Positions 15,057 through 23,584 are shown, numbered from the stretch's first letter. The stretch is DNA of 64,000 bases from Rhodoblastus sp963704565 (GCA_963704565.1 OY969917.1:3224001-3288000), one strand, 5' to 3'. A program made the numbers and translations. The notes: generated by a model not told the origin, from the sequence alone.

Positions 15057-16522
15057 GCTCCATTGATCTGTTGGTTACGGTATTCGGCAAGCGCTGCATC
15101 GGGTCGATCGTGGTACGCGCGAATGTAACTCTCGATGAAGTCAGGCTGTCCCGCCGCGAGGACGAGAGCGCCCGCCGCCGCGTTAATCAGGTCGTCATGA
15201 CCGCCAGGTGCGTGATCGATGCTGTCCCGCCCGCCTCTCGCGGTCTTGCGCTCCAAGGCGCACAACTGGGTCACAAGTTTCTGGTGATCGAGCAGTTCGA
15301 TCCGCCGCGAATTGAGCAGCGGCAACAATTCCCGGTAAATGTCGCTCTTCGCCTTTTCGCTGATCTCGTAGGCGATGCCGCGGTCCTTAAATTGCTCTCT
15401 GACGAATTCGCCGCCCCAGCGGTCGCCCGTGACAGCCCCGAGGCCGTAGCGCATCAGGATTTCGACGAATTCGACGACGACCGCCGCAGGCGAGAAAGGC
15501 GGCGCGCGTTCGATCAGAAGATCGAGGACGCCGACATTTCCCTCGCGGTGAGCAATGGCAAGGGTCATGCTGTCGCTGCCCGAGCCGCCCGCCGCGTCCA
15601 CGAAGGCGCGATATTCAAAGCCGCCGATGCGCGCGCTTTCAAACCGTCCGGGAATGACCGCAGCCTCGACCGCCTCGACGGCGATGAAAGTTTCAATATC
15701 GGTCCGGAATTCGGCGCCATATTCAGCCGACGCCGCAGCCGGATCGCGGATGTATGCGCGCTCGACAACCGAAGCGGGAAGGCTCGGATTCATGACACGC
15801 GATGCCGCCTTCGCAACCAAAATCTTCGGATCGCCAGCGGCGCCATAGTCCCGCTTGAAGGTGCTGAAAACCTCGCCCGTCCGCGCATACGGGCTTGAGA
15901 TAACGGCGAGCATCCCGCCGGTCGTCGCCAGCATCGGACGCGCGCCGTTCAGAATTTCCGAGTCCGGGTTGCGTGTGTCGTCGGAGCGCCAAAACGCCGC
16001 CTCGTCGGCAATAATCGCAACGGCTGTTCCGCCGCGAATGGTGCGAAACGATGCCGGTCTGCATTCTATATCGACGCGGGTCGATAGGCTGATGGTGTCG
16101 GAGGTTTCGCCGATCTTCAGCTTCTTCAGAGCCGGGACCGTCGAGAAAATGCCGCTCAGATATTGGTGCGCCTTCCCGGCTTGCCAGAGCGACGCCGACA
16201 CGATCGGCAGGGTGGCCCGCTCGCCAGGCGCTAGCACGTCGCTCCAATCGCAGAGCGCGGCGATATAAGCCGCCAAGACAGCAATGGCGCGGGTTTTGCC
16301 GCCGCGCCTGCCAACGATGGCCCAGAACTCTTCACAGCGCGTCTTAGGCTCATACTCCCGCCCGGTCAGTTGGCGGAAAATCTCGCGCTCCGGTTCCGTC
16401 AGCTCTTCGCCCATTGCCGCGATCAGGAGCACGCGCCAGGCGGACCAAGATTTGCCGGCAAGGACCGTCCCGAAAATTTCAGGATGTTCCAGAGCCGCGC
16501 GCATCGTCATGATCGTTTTCAT
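15053..16522 (-). CDS. terL: Phage terminase large subunit
   Basis: A 489-residue packaging motor. Walker A is WAIVGRRGGKTRA (about residue 72), Walker B with the catalytic Glu is AVAIIADEAAFW, and the RNase H-like nuclease half has FVDAAGGSGSDSMTLAI and GHDDLINAAAGALV. Length and motif order are complete for a TerL. It follows the presumed small-subunit gene with an ATGA overlap. Its presence without portal or capsid genes is the main peculiarity of this element. Confidence 0.93.
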   Translation of the reverse strand: MKTIMTMRAALEHPEIFGTVLAGKSWSAWRVLLIAAMGEELTEPEREIFRQLTGREYEPKTRCEEFWAIVGRRGGKTRAIAVLAAYIAALCDWSDVLAPGERATLPIVSASLWQAGKAHQYLSGIFSTVPALKKLKIGETSDTISLSTRVDIECRPASFRTIRGGTAVAIIADEAAFWRSDDTRNPDSEILNGARPMLATTGGMLAVISSPYARTGEVFSTFKRDYGAAGDPKILVAKAASRVMNPSLPASVVERAYIRDPAAASAEYGAEFRTDIETFIAVEAVEAAVIPGRFESARIGGFEYRAFVDAAGGSGSDSMTLAIAHREGNVGVLDLLIERAPPFSPAAVVVEFVEILMRYGLGAVTGDRWGGEFVREQFKDRGIAYEISEKAKSDIYRELLPLLNSRRIELLDHQKLVTQLCALERKTARGGRDSIDHAPGGHDDLINAAAGALVLAAGQPDFIESYIRAYHDRPDAALAEYRNQQINGA

Positions 16523-16905
16523 GCGGCGGCCCCGTTGATGGAGGCGGCGATGTCGGCAATGGACGGGGTAACGTCCTTGACGCGGCTAGCAAGCCCGAGC
16601 GCGGTCAGGTCTTGGCGCATGCTGTTGAGCCACGCGAGCGCGTGATGGTCGCCGTCCTCGCCGATCTCCCCGCCTGCAAGGAGCTTTTCGGAAAGCAGAT
16701 ACAGGCGCGTCGCCTTCAGCGCGGCGGATTGGATAATCAGAGCCTCAGCCGGCGACGGACAGCCGCCGAGATGGCGCGTGAGGTCAGCAACCGTAGTCCG
16801 TAAGACGCGACCCGGTTTCGTGCGGCGGTCGAGCGTCGCGATATTGCGGTCCTTGCTGAAAGGTCCGACTTTGTACGATGACTTTGGAGCAGGCTTGCCG
16901 GCCAT
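16519..16905 (-). CDS. Probable terminase small subunit
   Basis: A 128-residue protein starting MAGKPAPKSSYKVGPFSKD; AGGGAAAG upstream supports this ATG over an earlier in-frame one. It has a basic N-terminus and a helical body (LTRHLGGCPSPAEALIIQSAALKATRLYLLSEKLL). It sits immediately before terL and overlaps it by 4 bp, the standard place for TerS, which recognises the packaging site. Sequence evidence alone is modest; the call relies on position and size. Confidence 0.65.
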   Translation of the reverse strand: MAGKPAPKSSYKVGPFSKDRNIATLDRRTKPGRVLRTTVADLTRHLGGCPSPAEALIIQSAALKATRLYLLSEKLLAGGEIGEDGDHHALAWLNSMRQDLTALGLASRVKDVTPSIADIAASINGAAA

Positions 16906-17151
16906 GACTTTCCCTGTTGATGGAAAGCCCGCTGCCTTTCGGCCCTCGGCAAGAATTTGCATTTAGCAGATATGAAATTATCCCACGATATAGGACGAAT
17001 AGTCAAGGGGTATCCGGCAGAAACCGCCAAATAGATTGTGCTCGACTTTCCGGCGTGACTTTGCCACCCCGCGACTCAAGCATCTATCCTCTTCGCCAAC
17101 CGCGAAAGCGTCGAACGAATTGGACGAGGTGGGGAGGTTATGTATGCCCCC

Positions 17152-17715
17152 TTAGCCCTTTACCATCGGGAAACCGTACAAAATCTTGTAGACCGCGCCG
17201 CGACTACAACCCATTGCGCCCGCGATCGCCGTCGCGCCAAGGCCATTCTTCGCAAGCTGGCGGACCTTCTCATGATCCAGCGTGACCGGCCGGCCCTTGT
17301 AAACGCCCTTCGCCTTCGCGGCCTCGATGCCTGTCCGCTGGCGCTCTTTGATGAAGCCGAGTTCCATTTCGGCCACCATGCCGAGGACGGTCAAAACCAT
17401 CTTGCCCATAGGCCCATCCGTCGAGATCGCCGGTTCGAGCACTCGGAGCGCCGCGCCCTTCTGTTCAAGCTCATGAACAAGGTTGAGAACGTCTCGCGTC
17501 GAGCGGCCCAAGCGGTCGAGCTTCACAACGCAAAGCACGTCGCCAGGACGGATGAAGTCGAGGATGGTCGCCAGTTCGTCGCGCCCTTCGCGGCTCTTGC
17601 CGCTCACCTTTTCAGCGCGGATGACGGAACAACCCGCCGCCTTCAGCTTCTCAACCTGGGCGTCGTTCGATTGGTCGCCGGTGCTCACGCGGGCATAGCC
17701 GATAATGTTCTGCAT
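17152..17715 (-). CDS. Serine recombinase (resolvase/invertase family)
   Basis: A 187-residue small serine recombinase. The catalytic Ser is in IIGYARVSTGDQSNDAQ (about residue 11), with conserved Arg residues in VVKLDRLGRSTRDVLNLVHEL. The long E helix (GKMVLTVLGMVAEMELGFIKERQRTG) leads to a C-terminal HTH (ATAIAGAMGCSRGAVYKIL). Such enzymes invert or resolve DNA segments. I see no obvious invertible segment beside it; resolution of replicated element forms is one option. Confidence 0.93.
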   Translation of the reverse strand: MQNIIGYARVSTGDQSNDAQVEKLKAAGCSVIRAEKVSGKSREGRDELATILDFIRPGDVLCVVKLDRLGRSTRDVLNLVHELEQKGAALRVLEPAISTDGPMGKMVLTVLGMVAEMELGFIKERQRTGIEAAKAKGVYKGRPVTLDHEKVRQLAKNGLGATAIAGAMGCSRGAVYKILYGFPMVKG

Positions 17716-18201
17716 GGCGTCACCTGTTCACTATGGGTTTTGACTATTTGGTTATATCGTTCATTAAATCCAAAAGCAATCCATAATGAACGCATATCGG
17801 CAGAGCGGTGAACGTCGCCTTAGGGTGTACCCAAAATTGACAAACGAGGAAGCCGGCTCGATCCAGTACGACGATAACATGGGCCGCGAAAGGAAAGCTC
17901 GACCAGGAGGAGACGGCGGCGACGTGCTGGAAGCATTGAGCGCGGCGGGTGGCGTTTTTCTTTCGCGGCCTTTCCCCACCCCTCCTTGTCCGCGATGAGG
18001 AAGGTGGATCGAACCTTGCCCCACCTGTGAAGGTTAGGCGCGGCAACGTGCGGCAAGTGCGGCAACAACCCTGCCGCACCCAACCTTCTATAGGGGTGCG
18101 GGGGTTGGGCGCGGCAAAATTCTGCCGTAGGCGTAAGTGCGGCAAATCATTTTCTTCGCGTCGGTCCAGACGATTCCGCTCTTTTCACTCATGCTTGATC
18201 C
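17716..18201. other. Gap with iteron-like repeats, possible replication origin
   Basis: 486 bp without a convincing gene. Between 18038 and 18145 the sequence G(T/C)GCGGCAA occurs five times in direct orientation: 18038–18046 (one mismatch), 18048–18056, 18057–18065, 18109–18117 and 18137–18145. TGCCGCAC at 18072–18079 is an inverted copy. The cluster lies just beyond the end of the RepA-like helicase gene. Iterons next to replication genes suggest an origin; a packaging site is another possibility. Confidence 0.5.
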
Positions 18202-19473
18202 TCAATCGTTCGCCCAGGTTCCGACTTCGACGAAGTCGCGCAACTCTCGTTTGCTGTCTTTCTTCTCGACGACGGTCAGGGCGCCCGACGCCTTCCAAAT
18301 CTTCAGAAGGCTGTTGATCCTCGCTTTATCGCGTTTGTTGGTGGCGTCGAGTTTCATTGCTTGGGCAACGGCTTTTCCTGCCCAATCCTTGGCTTGGACA
18401 CTGTCCCGCCATTCTCCAGCGGCGATTATGTTCTGAACTGCGCGAAGGTCATGGACGGACACATTTTCGAGCGGGTCGGGCCATTTCCAAGAGGTCACGA
18501 CGCCGACCTCGTCGCCATTGCCGAGATCGACCGAGGTCAGCCTGATCCAAGTCGCTTTGTCCGGCGGCTTCGCGAGATTGGATTTCGCGCCGTGATCGAT
18601 CCGGACGTGTGATCGCCGGAACTCGACGCCGGCCTTCGCCGCCTCCTCCTCGGACATGACGTTGAGCGTACGACCGGATCGGACGGCTCCAGAAAGAGCC
18701 GAAGCGCCGCGTGCGTCCTCGATGCTTGTTTCGTTTCCGTTCGATTTCCGCGAGTGATGGACGAGTTCAATGGCGCAGTTAGTCACGCCGGCGATTTTGC
18801 CCCATGTCTTGGCGACGCGATCGATGGCCTGATTATCGTTTTCCGTAACTTGGTGCGATGACACAAATGGATCGATGCCCATCAAATCGATTCGGTTTTT
18901 CTGAATGGTCGAGATCACTTCATTGACGACAGGCTCGGCAATTTTGACGCCAGTGCGCAATTGCGTGGCGAGGATGATTTCCGTTTCGCGCCCTGAATTG
19001 GTGAAGAGATAGCCATCAAGGTCTTCTGGCGTTAGACCATAATGAAGGGCGGCCGCCATGACGCGACGGTCGATCTCATCCTGTGGATCCTCTCCGTTCC
19101 AGAGCCAAACCCTACAGCGGGTTGGCGGCTCGATCCCTAAAAGCGGCTTGCCGCTCGCCATCGCCAAGAATTCGACAATGGACAACGACGATTTTCCGAC
19201 GCCGCCCGGCGCGACCGTCATCGAGACGAAGCCGCGAATGTAATGGCGGCCATAAAGCCATTGCCTAGGCGGAATCGTGGCGGGCTCGATCCAGCGGAAG
19301 GGCTTCGCGATGATGCGCGATTTCTGCGCAAGCGATGCATGCTCACCCGGCGCGACGTAGGTGTCGAAGACTGTCGGTGGCGCGGCCGGCGGCGCGATCG
19401 GTTCAATCGTTTCAAACCGAAATTTACCGGCAAGTTTTTCTGGAAGATTGTGCAACGGGTCATAGCTCATCAC
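18202..19473 (-). CDS. RepA-like AAA+/RecA-fold helicase
   Basis: A 423-residue ATPase. Walker A is MTVAPGGVGKSSLSIVEFL (about residue 91), followed by VWLWNGEDPQDEIDRR and Walker B in RIDLMGIDPFVSSHQV, then the NCAIELVHHSRKSNG motif seen in RepA/RSF1010-type hexameric helicases. A winged-helix-like C-terminus (NSLLKIWKASGALTVVEKK) is present. Its start overlaps the Toprim primase stop by 4 bp. With the primase and SSB it forms an autonomous replication module. Confidence 0.88.
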   Translation of the reverse strand: MMSYDPLHNLPEKLAGKFRFETIEPIAPPAAPPTVFDTYVAPGEHASLAQKSRIIAKPFRWIEPATIPPRQWLYGRHYIRGFVSMTVAPGGVGKSSLSIVEFLAMASGKPLLGIEPPTRCRVWLWNGEDPQDEIDRRVMAAALHYGLTPEDLDGYLFTNSGRETEIILATQLRTGVKIAEPVVNEVISTIQKNRIDLMGIDPFVSSHQVTENDNQAIDRVAKTWGKIAGVTNCAIELVHHSRKSNGNETSIEDARGASALSGAVRSGRTLNVMSEEEAAKAGVEFRRSHVRIDHGAKSNLAKPPDKATWIRLTSVDLGNGDEVGVVTSWKWPDPLENVSVHDLRAVQNIIAAGEWRDSVQAKDWAGKAVAQAMKLDATNKRDKARINSLLKIWKASGALTVVEKKDSKRELRDFVEVGTWAND

Positions 19474-20318
19474 GCCACCTCCCGCCCAGCCAGCACATCA
19501 TTTGCGTCACGGCCGATCTGAGGATGAGCGACGACGACGCGGCGCCCATCGGCGTGCCATCGGGCGGTGACCTCTTTGACCGCGTTCGCATTTGCGCCGC
19601 CGTCGATTTCCGCGAGGACGATCAATTCCTGCACGACATGCAGAAGCGGCAGTTTCCCGATGGCGCCGGCGCTTCCCAACGCCCAAACCGGTGCGAACCC
19701 CATCTGCCGCGCCGCCAAACACGTCTCGACGCCTTCGCCGACGACGAGCCGATCCATGATGTCGCCGTGCGCGTCGAGCATCACCGCCGCGCCGCCGACC
19801 GGACCGAGGAAGGCGCGGCTGAGTTTCTTGCCTTCGCGGCCGAGGTAGATGCGGGTGACCGCGCGGGGCGTCCAGTTGTGGACATCGCGGAACAAGCAGA
19901 CGATGGCGCCGATGCTGGGATTCCAGCGAAGGAATTCGTCTTCGGGAATTTGATCCGGAAGGTACAGCCCGCGAGAGCGGAGATAGCGCTCGGCGAGGGT
20001 TCCGGAAGGCTCGACGCTTGCGCGCCAGATCGCCAGCGCCCCGGCCCGCGCGTGTGTGCGCCCGCACGCGCGGGCCGGGGCGCGGTCCTTGGTCTTCCAT
20101 CCGTCCGCCGGCAATCCGAGTTTGGCGCGTACGTAGTCGCGGCAGGCGCGAAAATCGTCGCCGGCGTGGCTGAAGCACACAAATCCGTCTGGGGATGTTG
20201 CGGACGGCCGAACCGTCATGCTGCGATCGCGCGGGCTGTGGCCGGGGCCTGGCGCGATAACCTGGGCGCCGTTGATTTCGCCGCCGAGGGCGCGGGCGAG
20301 GGTGCGAAGGTCGAGCAT
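19470..20318 (-). CDS. Toprim-domain primase-like protein
   Basis: A 282-residue protein starting MLDLRTLARALGGEINGAQ. The N-terminal region includes the GHSPRDRSM stretch of phage primase/helicase proteins, and CFSHAGDDFRACRDYV follows. The Toprim fold is seen in DRLVVGEGVETCLAARQMG (catalytic Glu), ALGSAGAIGKLP and LIVLAEIDGGANANAV, where the usual second acidic motif DND is replaced by EIDGG. It probably makes primers for the element's helicase and lies directly between ssb and the helicase gene. Confidence 0.85.
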   Translation of the reverse strand: MLDLRTLARALGGEINGAQVIAPGPGHSPRDRSMTVRPSATSPDGFVCFSHAGDDFRACRDYVRAKLGLPADGWKTKDRAPARACGRTHARAGALAIWRASVEPSGTLAERYLRSRGLYLPDQIPEDEFLRWNPSIGAIVCLFRDVHNWTPRAVTRIYLGREGKKLSRAFLGPVGGAAVMLDAHGDIMDRLVVGEGVETCLAARQMGFAPVWALGSAGAIGKLPLLHVVQELIVLAEIDGGANANAVKEVTARWHADGRRVVVAHPQIGRDANDVLAGREVA

Positions 20319-20320
20319 CG

Positions 20321-20710
20321 TCAAGCCCCCCACGCGGGCAAATCGTCGTCAAAATCACGCCCGCGAGAGGGCGCGGCGGCGGCCTTGGTCGGGGAGTCAT
20401 GTTTGGGTTTCGATGTCTTGCGCAGGACCATGACCTGGTCGGCGATGATCGACATCGACACGCGCGCCGCGCCGTTGCCAGGATCGTACAATTCAGCCTT
20501 AAGGCGCCCAGTGACGCTGATCGCCGCGCCGTCCTTGAGTCCGACCAGTTCCGCACGCACGCCGTCGCTGAAGGCGGTGACGCGGACAAAGGATGATTCC
20601 GTCCCGTCCGAGACCTTGATGGTCGCGGTCACGTAGGGTTTGCCCGCTTTGGAAATCTGCGATTTTGGATCGCGAAAGAGCGAGCCGCTGACGAGGGCGA
20701 AGATCGACAT
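20321..20710 (-). CDS. ssb: Single-stranded DNA-binding protein
   Basis: A 129-residue OB-fold protein (MSIFALVSGSLFRDPKSQIS; KPYVTATIKVSDGTESSFVRVTAFSD; GDAISVTG-like turn). The tail is low-complexity and ends in acidic DFDDDLPAWGA, resembling the partner-binding tip of SSBs. It protects single-stranded DNA during element replication. Start and the preceding stop overlap by one base (TAATG). Confidence 0.85.
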   Translation of the reverse strand: MSIFALVSGSLFRDPKSQISKAGKPYVTATIKVSDGTESSFVRVTAFSDGVRAELVGLKDGAAISVTGRLKAELYDPGNGAARVSMSIIADQVMVLRKTSKPKHDSPTKAAAAPSRGRDFDDDLPAWGA

Positions 20711-20949
20711 TAGATCGCCCCTTTCGCAGCACGATAAATCTCGTCGAGCAGCGCGATGAGGATCGGAATCTGTTCGACATTGGCGATCAAGGCGATCAGG
20801 GTGCCGCTCGCGCTCTTGGTCGGGACGAGCTCGCCGACGCCATTCTTGCGCTTCAGGCGAAGGTCGAAAACGGTCGCGCCGTCCTTGGCGGAGAAGGTTT
20901 CAGCCTGCCACACCTCATGCTGATTCTTGTATTTCGTGAAAATATTCAC
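20710..20949 (-). CDS. Hypothetical protein of the replication operon
   Basis: A 79-residue protein with a GTG start overlapping the upstream stop (GTGA). It is beta-strand-rich at the N-terminus (EVWQAETFSAKDGATVFDLRLKRKNG) with a helical end (IPILIALLDEIYRAAKGAI). No domain is recognised. Its place directly before ssb suggests an accessory role in replication. Confidence 0.55.
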   Translation of the reverse strand: MNIFTKYKNQHEVWQAETFSAKDGATVFDLRLKRKNGVGELVPTKSASGTLIALIANVEQIPILIALLDEIYRAAKGAI

Positions 20950-21143
20950 TGCCGCACCTCGCGCGGGCCTAATCCGGCGAGCGTCACGACGAGAGCCGCG
21001 AGGGTCGGTGTTAGGCCGAATTTTCGAGAAATCTGTTGAGCGGCGCGGCTGCTTGCGGTAGGCTCTGAAGCTATCGACGCCACATCGATGATCTTCAGAG
21101 CCTGGTTCGCGCTATCTCGCCGAGCCAGGCTTTTCATCTTCAT
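20946..21143 (-). CDS. Small hypothetical protein
   Basis: A 65-residue basic helical protein (MKMKSLARRDSANQAL…ISRKFGLTPTLAALVVTLAGLG). The longer open frame in this phase is not used, because it runs antiparallel to the excisionase-like gene and the internal ATG lies 2 nt after that gene's stop. Coupled on both sides; function unknown. Confidence 0.5.
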   Translation of the reverse strand: MKMKSLARRDSANQALKIIDVASIASEPTASSRAAQQISRKFGLTPTLAALVVTLAGLGPREVRQ

Positions 21144-21145
21144 AC

Positions 21146-21367
21146 TCAGGCCGCCTTGCCTCGGGCGCGAGCCTGGAGCCCAGAGCGGATTTCCGATTTC
21201 AGGGCGCACCATTTGCGGCCGAGCTGAAAAACGCCGGGAAGCGTCCCTGAGGCGGCGGCGTGATAAGTTGTCCGTTCGGGCCAGCCGATAAAATCTGAGA
21301 TCGCCTTGATGCCGTGCAGCATGTCGCCGCTGAGGCTGTTGGGTTGGTTTGCTTCGGTATGCTCCAT
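21146..21367 (-). CDS. Excisionase-like HTH protein
   Basis: A 73-residue protein starting MEHTEANQPNSLSG, with GGAGAG 5 nt upstream of this ATG. It has a small winged-helix-type DNA-binding motif (IKAISDFIGWPERTTYHAAASGTLPGVFQLGRKWCALKSEI), as in AlpA/excisionase proteins. It heads the leftward replication operon. It may act as a recombination directionality factor or as an early-gene activator. Confidence 0.65.
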   Translation of the reverse strand: MEHTEANQPNSLSGDMLHGIKAISDFIGWPERTTYHAAASGTLPGVFQLGRKWCALKSEIRSGLQARARGKAA

Positions 21368-21421
21368 CTTTCTCTCCATTAGGCACAACAACCGGTTACT
21401 GGTTATACGTTACAAAAAAAG

Positions 21422-21910
21422 TCATACGCTTGGGACCGAGTTCAGCCACGGGTTAAGAAAAACGACCTTACGATAGGAGTCGTCACGTCCACTTAGTGGA
21501 GCAATAATATGTTGGTAACTCTCGTCTTTCTCTGGATCGCAAAGAAGGACAAAATCGCGGCTACCACTATAAACGAGATAAACCTTCGCCTTGTTCGATA
21601 TAGATTTCTCGATGTAAGAGCGTGGGCCTTTTTCCTTAAGATAGACATCTCGAAGTGCGGTTGAAGCGAATTTCAAACTATGAATCCCGGTTCCGCTGTT
21701 CGCCAATGCACGAAGGATGCAGGCAATGATAACCTCGTCCCGCGAGAACTTCCGATGAACGCCTCGACCGCCTCCGTGCGTATGTCCCTCTGGAATCAAA
21801 GCGCCGGTCTCGACCCAAAACTGAATCTCGCGCCGTTCACTATGCGCGATCTCAACGAGTTGAGAGAGGCCAACCGATTCCAATAGCACAGGCTCCGATC
21901 CAAAAAACAT
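21422..21910 (-). CDS. MerR-like HTH regulator
   Basis: A 162-residue protein. The N-terminal motif VGLSQLVEIAHSERREIQFWVETGALIPE, followed by GRGVHRKFSRDEVIIACILRALA, matches a MerR-type winged helix that binds DNA. The C-terminal half (KAKVYLVYSGSRDFVLLCDPEKDESYQHIIAPL) has no known ligand signature. It is divergent from the integrase gene, with about 94 bp between the two starts, so it may control both integration and the leftward early operon. Confidence 0.7.
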   Translation of the reverse strand: MFFGSEPVLLESVGLSQLVEIAHSERREIQFWVETGALIPEGHTHGGGRGVHRKFSRDEVIIACILRALANSGTGIHSLKFASTALRDVYLKEKGPRSYIEKSISNKAKVYLVYSGSRDFVLLCDPEKDESYQHIIAPLSGRDDSYRKVVFLNPWLNSVPSV

Positions 21911-22004
21911 TGACTGGTTATTGTTTTCTCATATATGTTGTTCCCTTGTCAAGCGTCTTCCCGAAATTCCATTTGAATTCGGAACAAGTTCGGAGCTTCG
22001 CGCC

Positions 22005-23225
22005 ATGTCCGTTAGAAAGAGACAGTGGACCACGCCGACGGGCGAGACCCGCGAGTCCTGGGTCGTGGACTATCTCGACCAAGCCGGTCGCCGACATATC
22101 AAGACGTTTCCCAAGAAAAAGGATGCTGACGCCTACCATGCGCAGGCGCGCGTCGAGGTCGCTCGCGGTGAGCATACGGCCGATAGTCAAAGCATAACGG
22201 TCGCCGAGGCTGCGCGCCGCTGGATTGAAACGTGCAAGGCGAGGGGGCTTGAACGCTCGACGGTCGAGGCGTACGAGCGCCAAATCAATTTCCACATCGT
22301 CCCGCTCATCGGGTCAGTGAAGCTGTCGCAGTTCTCGGCGCCGATGGTGAGGGATTTCGAAGATAGGCTGCGCCAAGGCGGCGAAGAGTCCGGTGCTCCG
22401 CGATCGTCGGCGATGTTGCGAAAGATTATCGGGAGCTTGGGCGCCTTGATCGCCGACGCGCAAGAGCGCGGCTTGATCAATCGGAACGTCGTGCGAGAAA
22501 TACGCGGGCGCCGGCAACGTGGTGCCGAACGGCGAGCCGACAAGCGCCAGAAGGGCAAGCTACAGGTCGGCGTCGATATTCCAACCCGCGACGAAATCAG
22601 GAAGATCGTTGAGCATTTGACCGGACGCTGGCGCCCAATGCTCATCACCGCCGTCTTTGCTGGCTTGCGCTCATCAGAACTTCGTGGGCTGCGCTGGTCG
22701 GATGTCGACCTGAAGTCGGCAGAGGTTCACGTGCGCCAGAGAGTGGATCAATACCGCGAATTTGGGCCGCCTAAGTCCGAGGCTGGTGAGCGCACTATCC
22801 CGATTCCGCCCATGCTAGTGAACGTGCTTCGGGAATGGCGCCTGAAATGCCCGAAGGGCGATCTCGATCTTGTTTTCCCGACCGGGAAGGGAACGCCGGA
22901 GAGCCACGCCAACGTCATCAATCGCGGATTGATCCCCGCCCAGATAGCGGCAGGCGTGACGGTTGAATCGCTGACCGCGAAGAATGAGAGCGACAAGCCG
23001 GTGATCGTCGCAAAATATACCGGTCTCCATGCCCTCCGTCATTTTTACGCTTCATGGTGCATCAATTCGGTCGCGGATGGCGGCCTGGGGCTTTCCGCGA
23101 AGGCTGCGCAAGTTCGCCTCGGCCATTCGTCAATCGTCATGACCTTAGACGTGTACGGCCACTTGTTCCCGCGCGACGACACGGGCGCCGAGCTTGCCGC
23201 CGCCGAGCGCTCGCTTTTGGGTTGA
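22005..23225 (+). CDS. int: Tyrosine integrase of the element
   Basis: A 406-residue site-specific recombinase. The N-terminal region (MSVRKRQWTTPTGETRESWVVDY) is an arm-binding domain, followed by an SAM-like core-binding domain (TVAEAARRWIETCKARGLERSTVEAYERQI). The catalytic domain carries Arg in TAVFAGLRSSELRGLRW, HxxR in LHALRHFYASW, and LGHSSIVMTLDVYGHLF with the nucleophilic Tyr. It lies 66 bp from the right att core, the usual position for an integrase using a tRNA site. The ATG at 22005 is preferred to an upstream in-frame start. Confidence 0.95.
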   Translation: MSVRKRQWTTPTGETRESWVVDYLDQAGRRHIKTFPKKKDADAYHAQARVEVARGEHTADSQSITVAEAARRWIETCKARGLERSTVEAYERQINFHIVPLIGSVKLSQFSAPMVRDFEDRLRQGGEESGAPRSSAMLRKIIGSLGALIADAQERGLINRNVVREIRGRRQRGAERRADKRQKGKLQVGVDIPTRDEIRKIVEHLTGRWRPMLITAVFAGLRSSELRGLRWSDVDLKSAEVHVRQRVDQYREFGPPKSEAGERTIPIPPMLVNVLREWRLKCPKGDLDLVFPTGKGTPESHANVINRGLIPAQIAAGVTVESLTAKNESDKPVIVAKYTGLHALRHFYASWCINSVADGGLGLSAKAAQVRLGHSSIVMTLDVYGHLFPRDDTGAELAAAERSLLG

Positions 23226-23246
23226 CGCGACATGGATGCGACATGA
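23225..23246. promoter_or_regulatory. Putative integrase arm-type sites, right end
   Basis: ACGCGACATGG is followed directly by ATGCGACATGA, a tandem 11-bp pair matching 9105–9126 at the left end. The first copy starts inside the integrase stop codon. Confidence 0.5.
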
Positions 23247-23291
23247 AATAAAAAATATGCTTTATTTCCGTAACTTACATCAGAAAAACAC

Positions 23292-23339
23292 GGAATCATA
23301 ATCCTTGTGTCGGGGGTTCGAGTCCCTCCTCCGCTACCA
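23292..23339 (+). repeat. attR core (48-bp direct repeat, right copy)
   Basis: Perfect copy of 8938–8985, that is, the displaced original 3' end of tRNA-Met. It is not a complete tRNA, because the D arm and 5' acceptor strand are missing. Confidence 0.95.
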
Positions 23340-23368
23340 CTAAAATCAAAGGTTTATGCATGAAAAAC

Positions 23369-23389
23369 GCCGCCGGGAGGCGGCTTTTT
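23369..23389 (+). terminator. Original chromosomal tRNA terminator
   Basis: GCCGCC (23369–23374) pairs with GGCGGC (23379–23384) around GGGA, followed by TTTTT. The stem equals that of the element-borne terminator at 9017–9037. Confidence 0.8.
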
Positions 23390-23584
23390 CATGTCGCGCC
23401 GCATCCATCGGGATGGTTCCGGGCGCATGCGCCCGATCGTCGCATCGGCCATTTTCCTTGCACGGATAGCCCCGCCTCCCGCCGCCAAGACGGCGCTATT
23501 CGATTCGCGGGTTGTCGCGTCGGACGATCTGTCCTTTCGATCCATAAAATGCCACAATGCCGCGCGCGGTCGAGCGGTGATCTG

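Larger units (their letters stand above)
8938..23339. mobile_element. Integrated phage-related element in tRNA-Met (about 14.4 kb)
   Basis: The element is bounded by a perfect 48-bp direct repeat of the tRNA 3' end. A tyrosine integrase lies next to the right end. Inside are HTH regulators, an SSB/Toprim/RepA-like replication operon, a serine recombinase, terminase genes and a tape-measure/tail-lysozyme gene. I find no portal, prohead protease, major capsid, connector, holin or tail-fibre gene. The frames are intact and tightly coupled, which argues against simple decay. It is best described as a phage satellite or a capsid-less prophage derivative. Confidence 0.9.

Noticed and set aside
17786..17998. 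70-codon plus-strand frame before the iterons
   Set aside because: There is no ribosome site, its C-terminus is Pro/Arg-rich with no similarity, and it lies in a likely non-coding region.
23292..23339. Second tRNA-Met gene
   Set aside because: Only the anticodon arm to CCA is present; the 5' acceptor strand and D arm are missing, so it is an attachment-site remnant.
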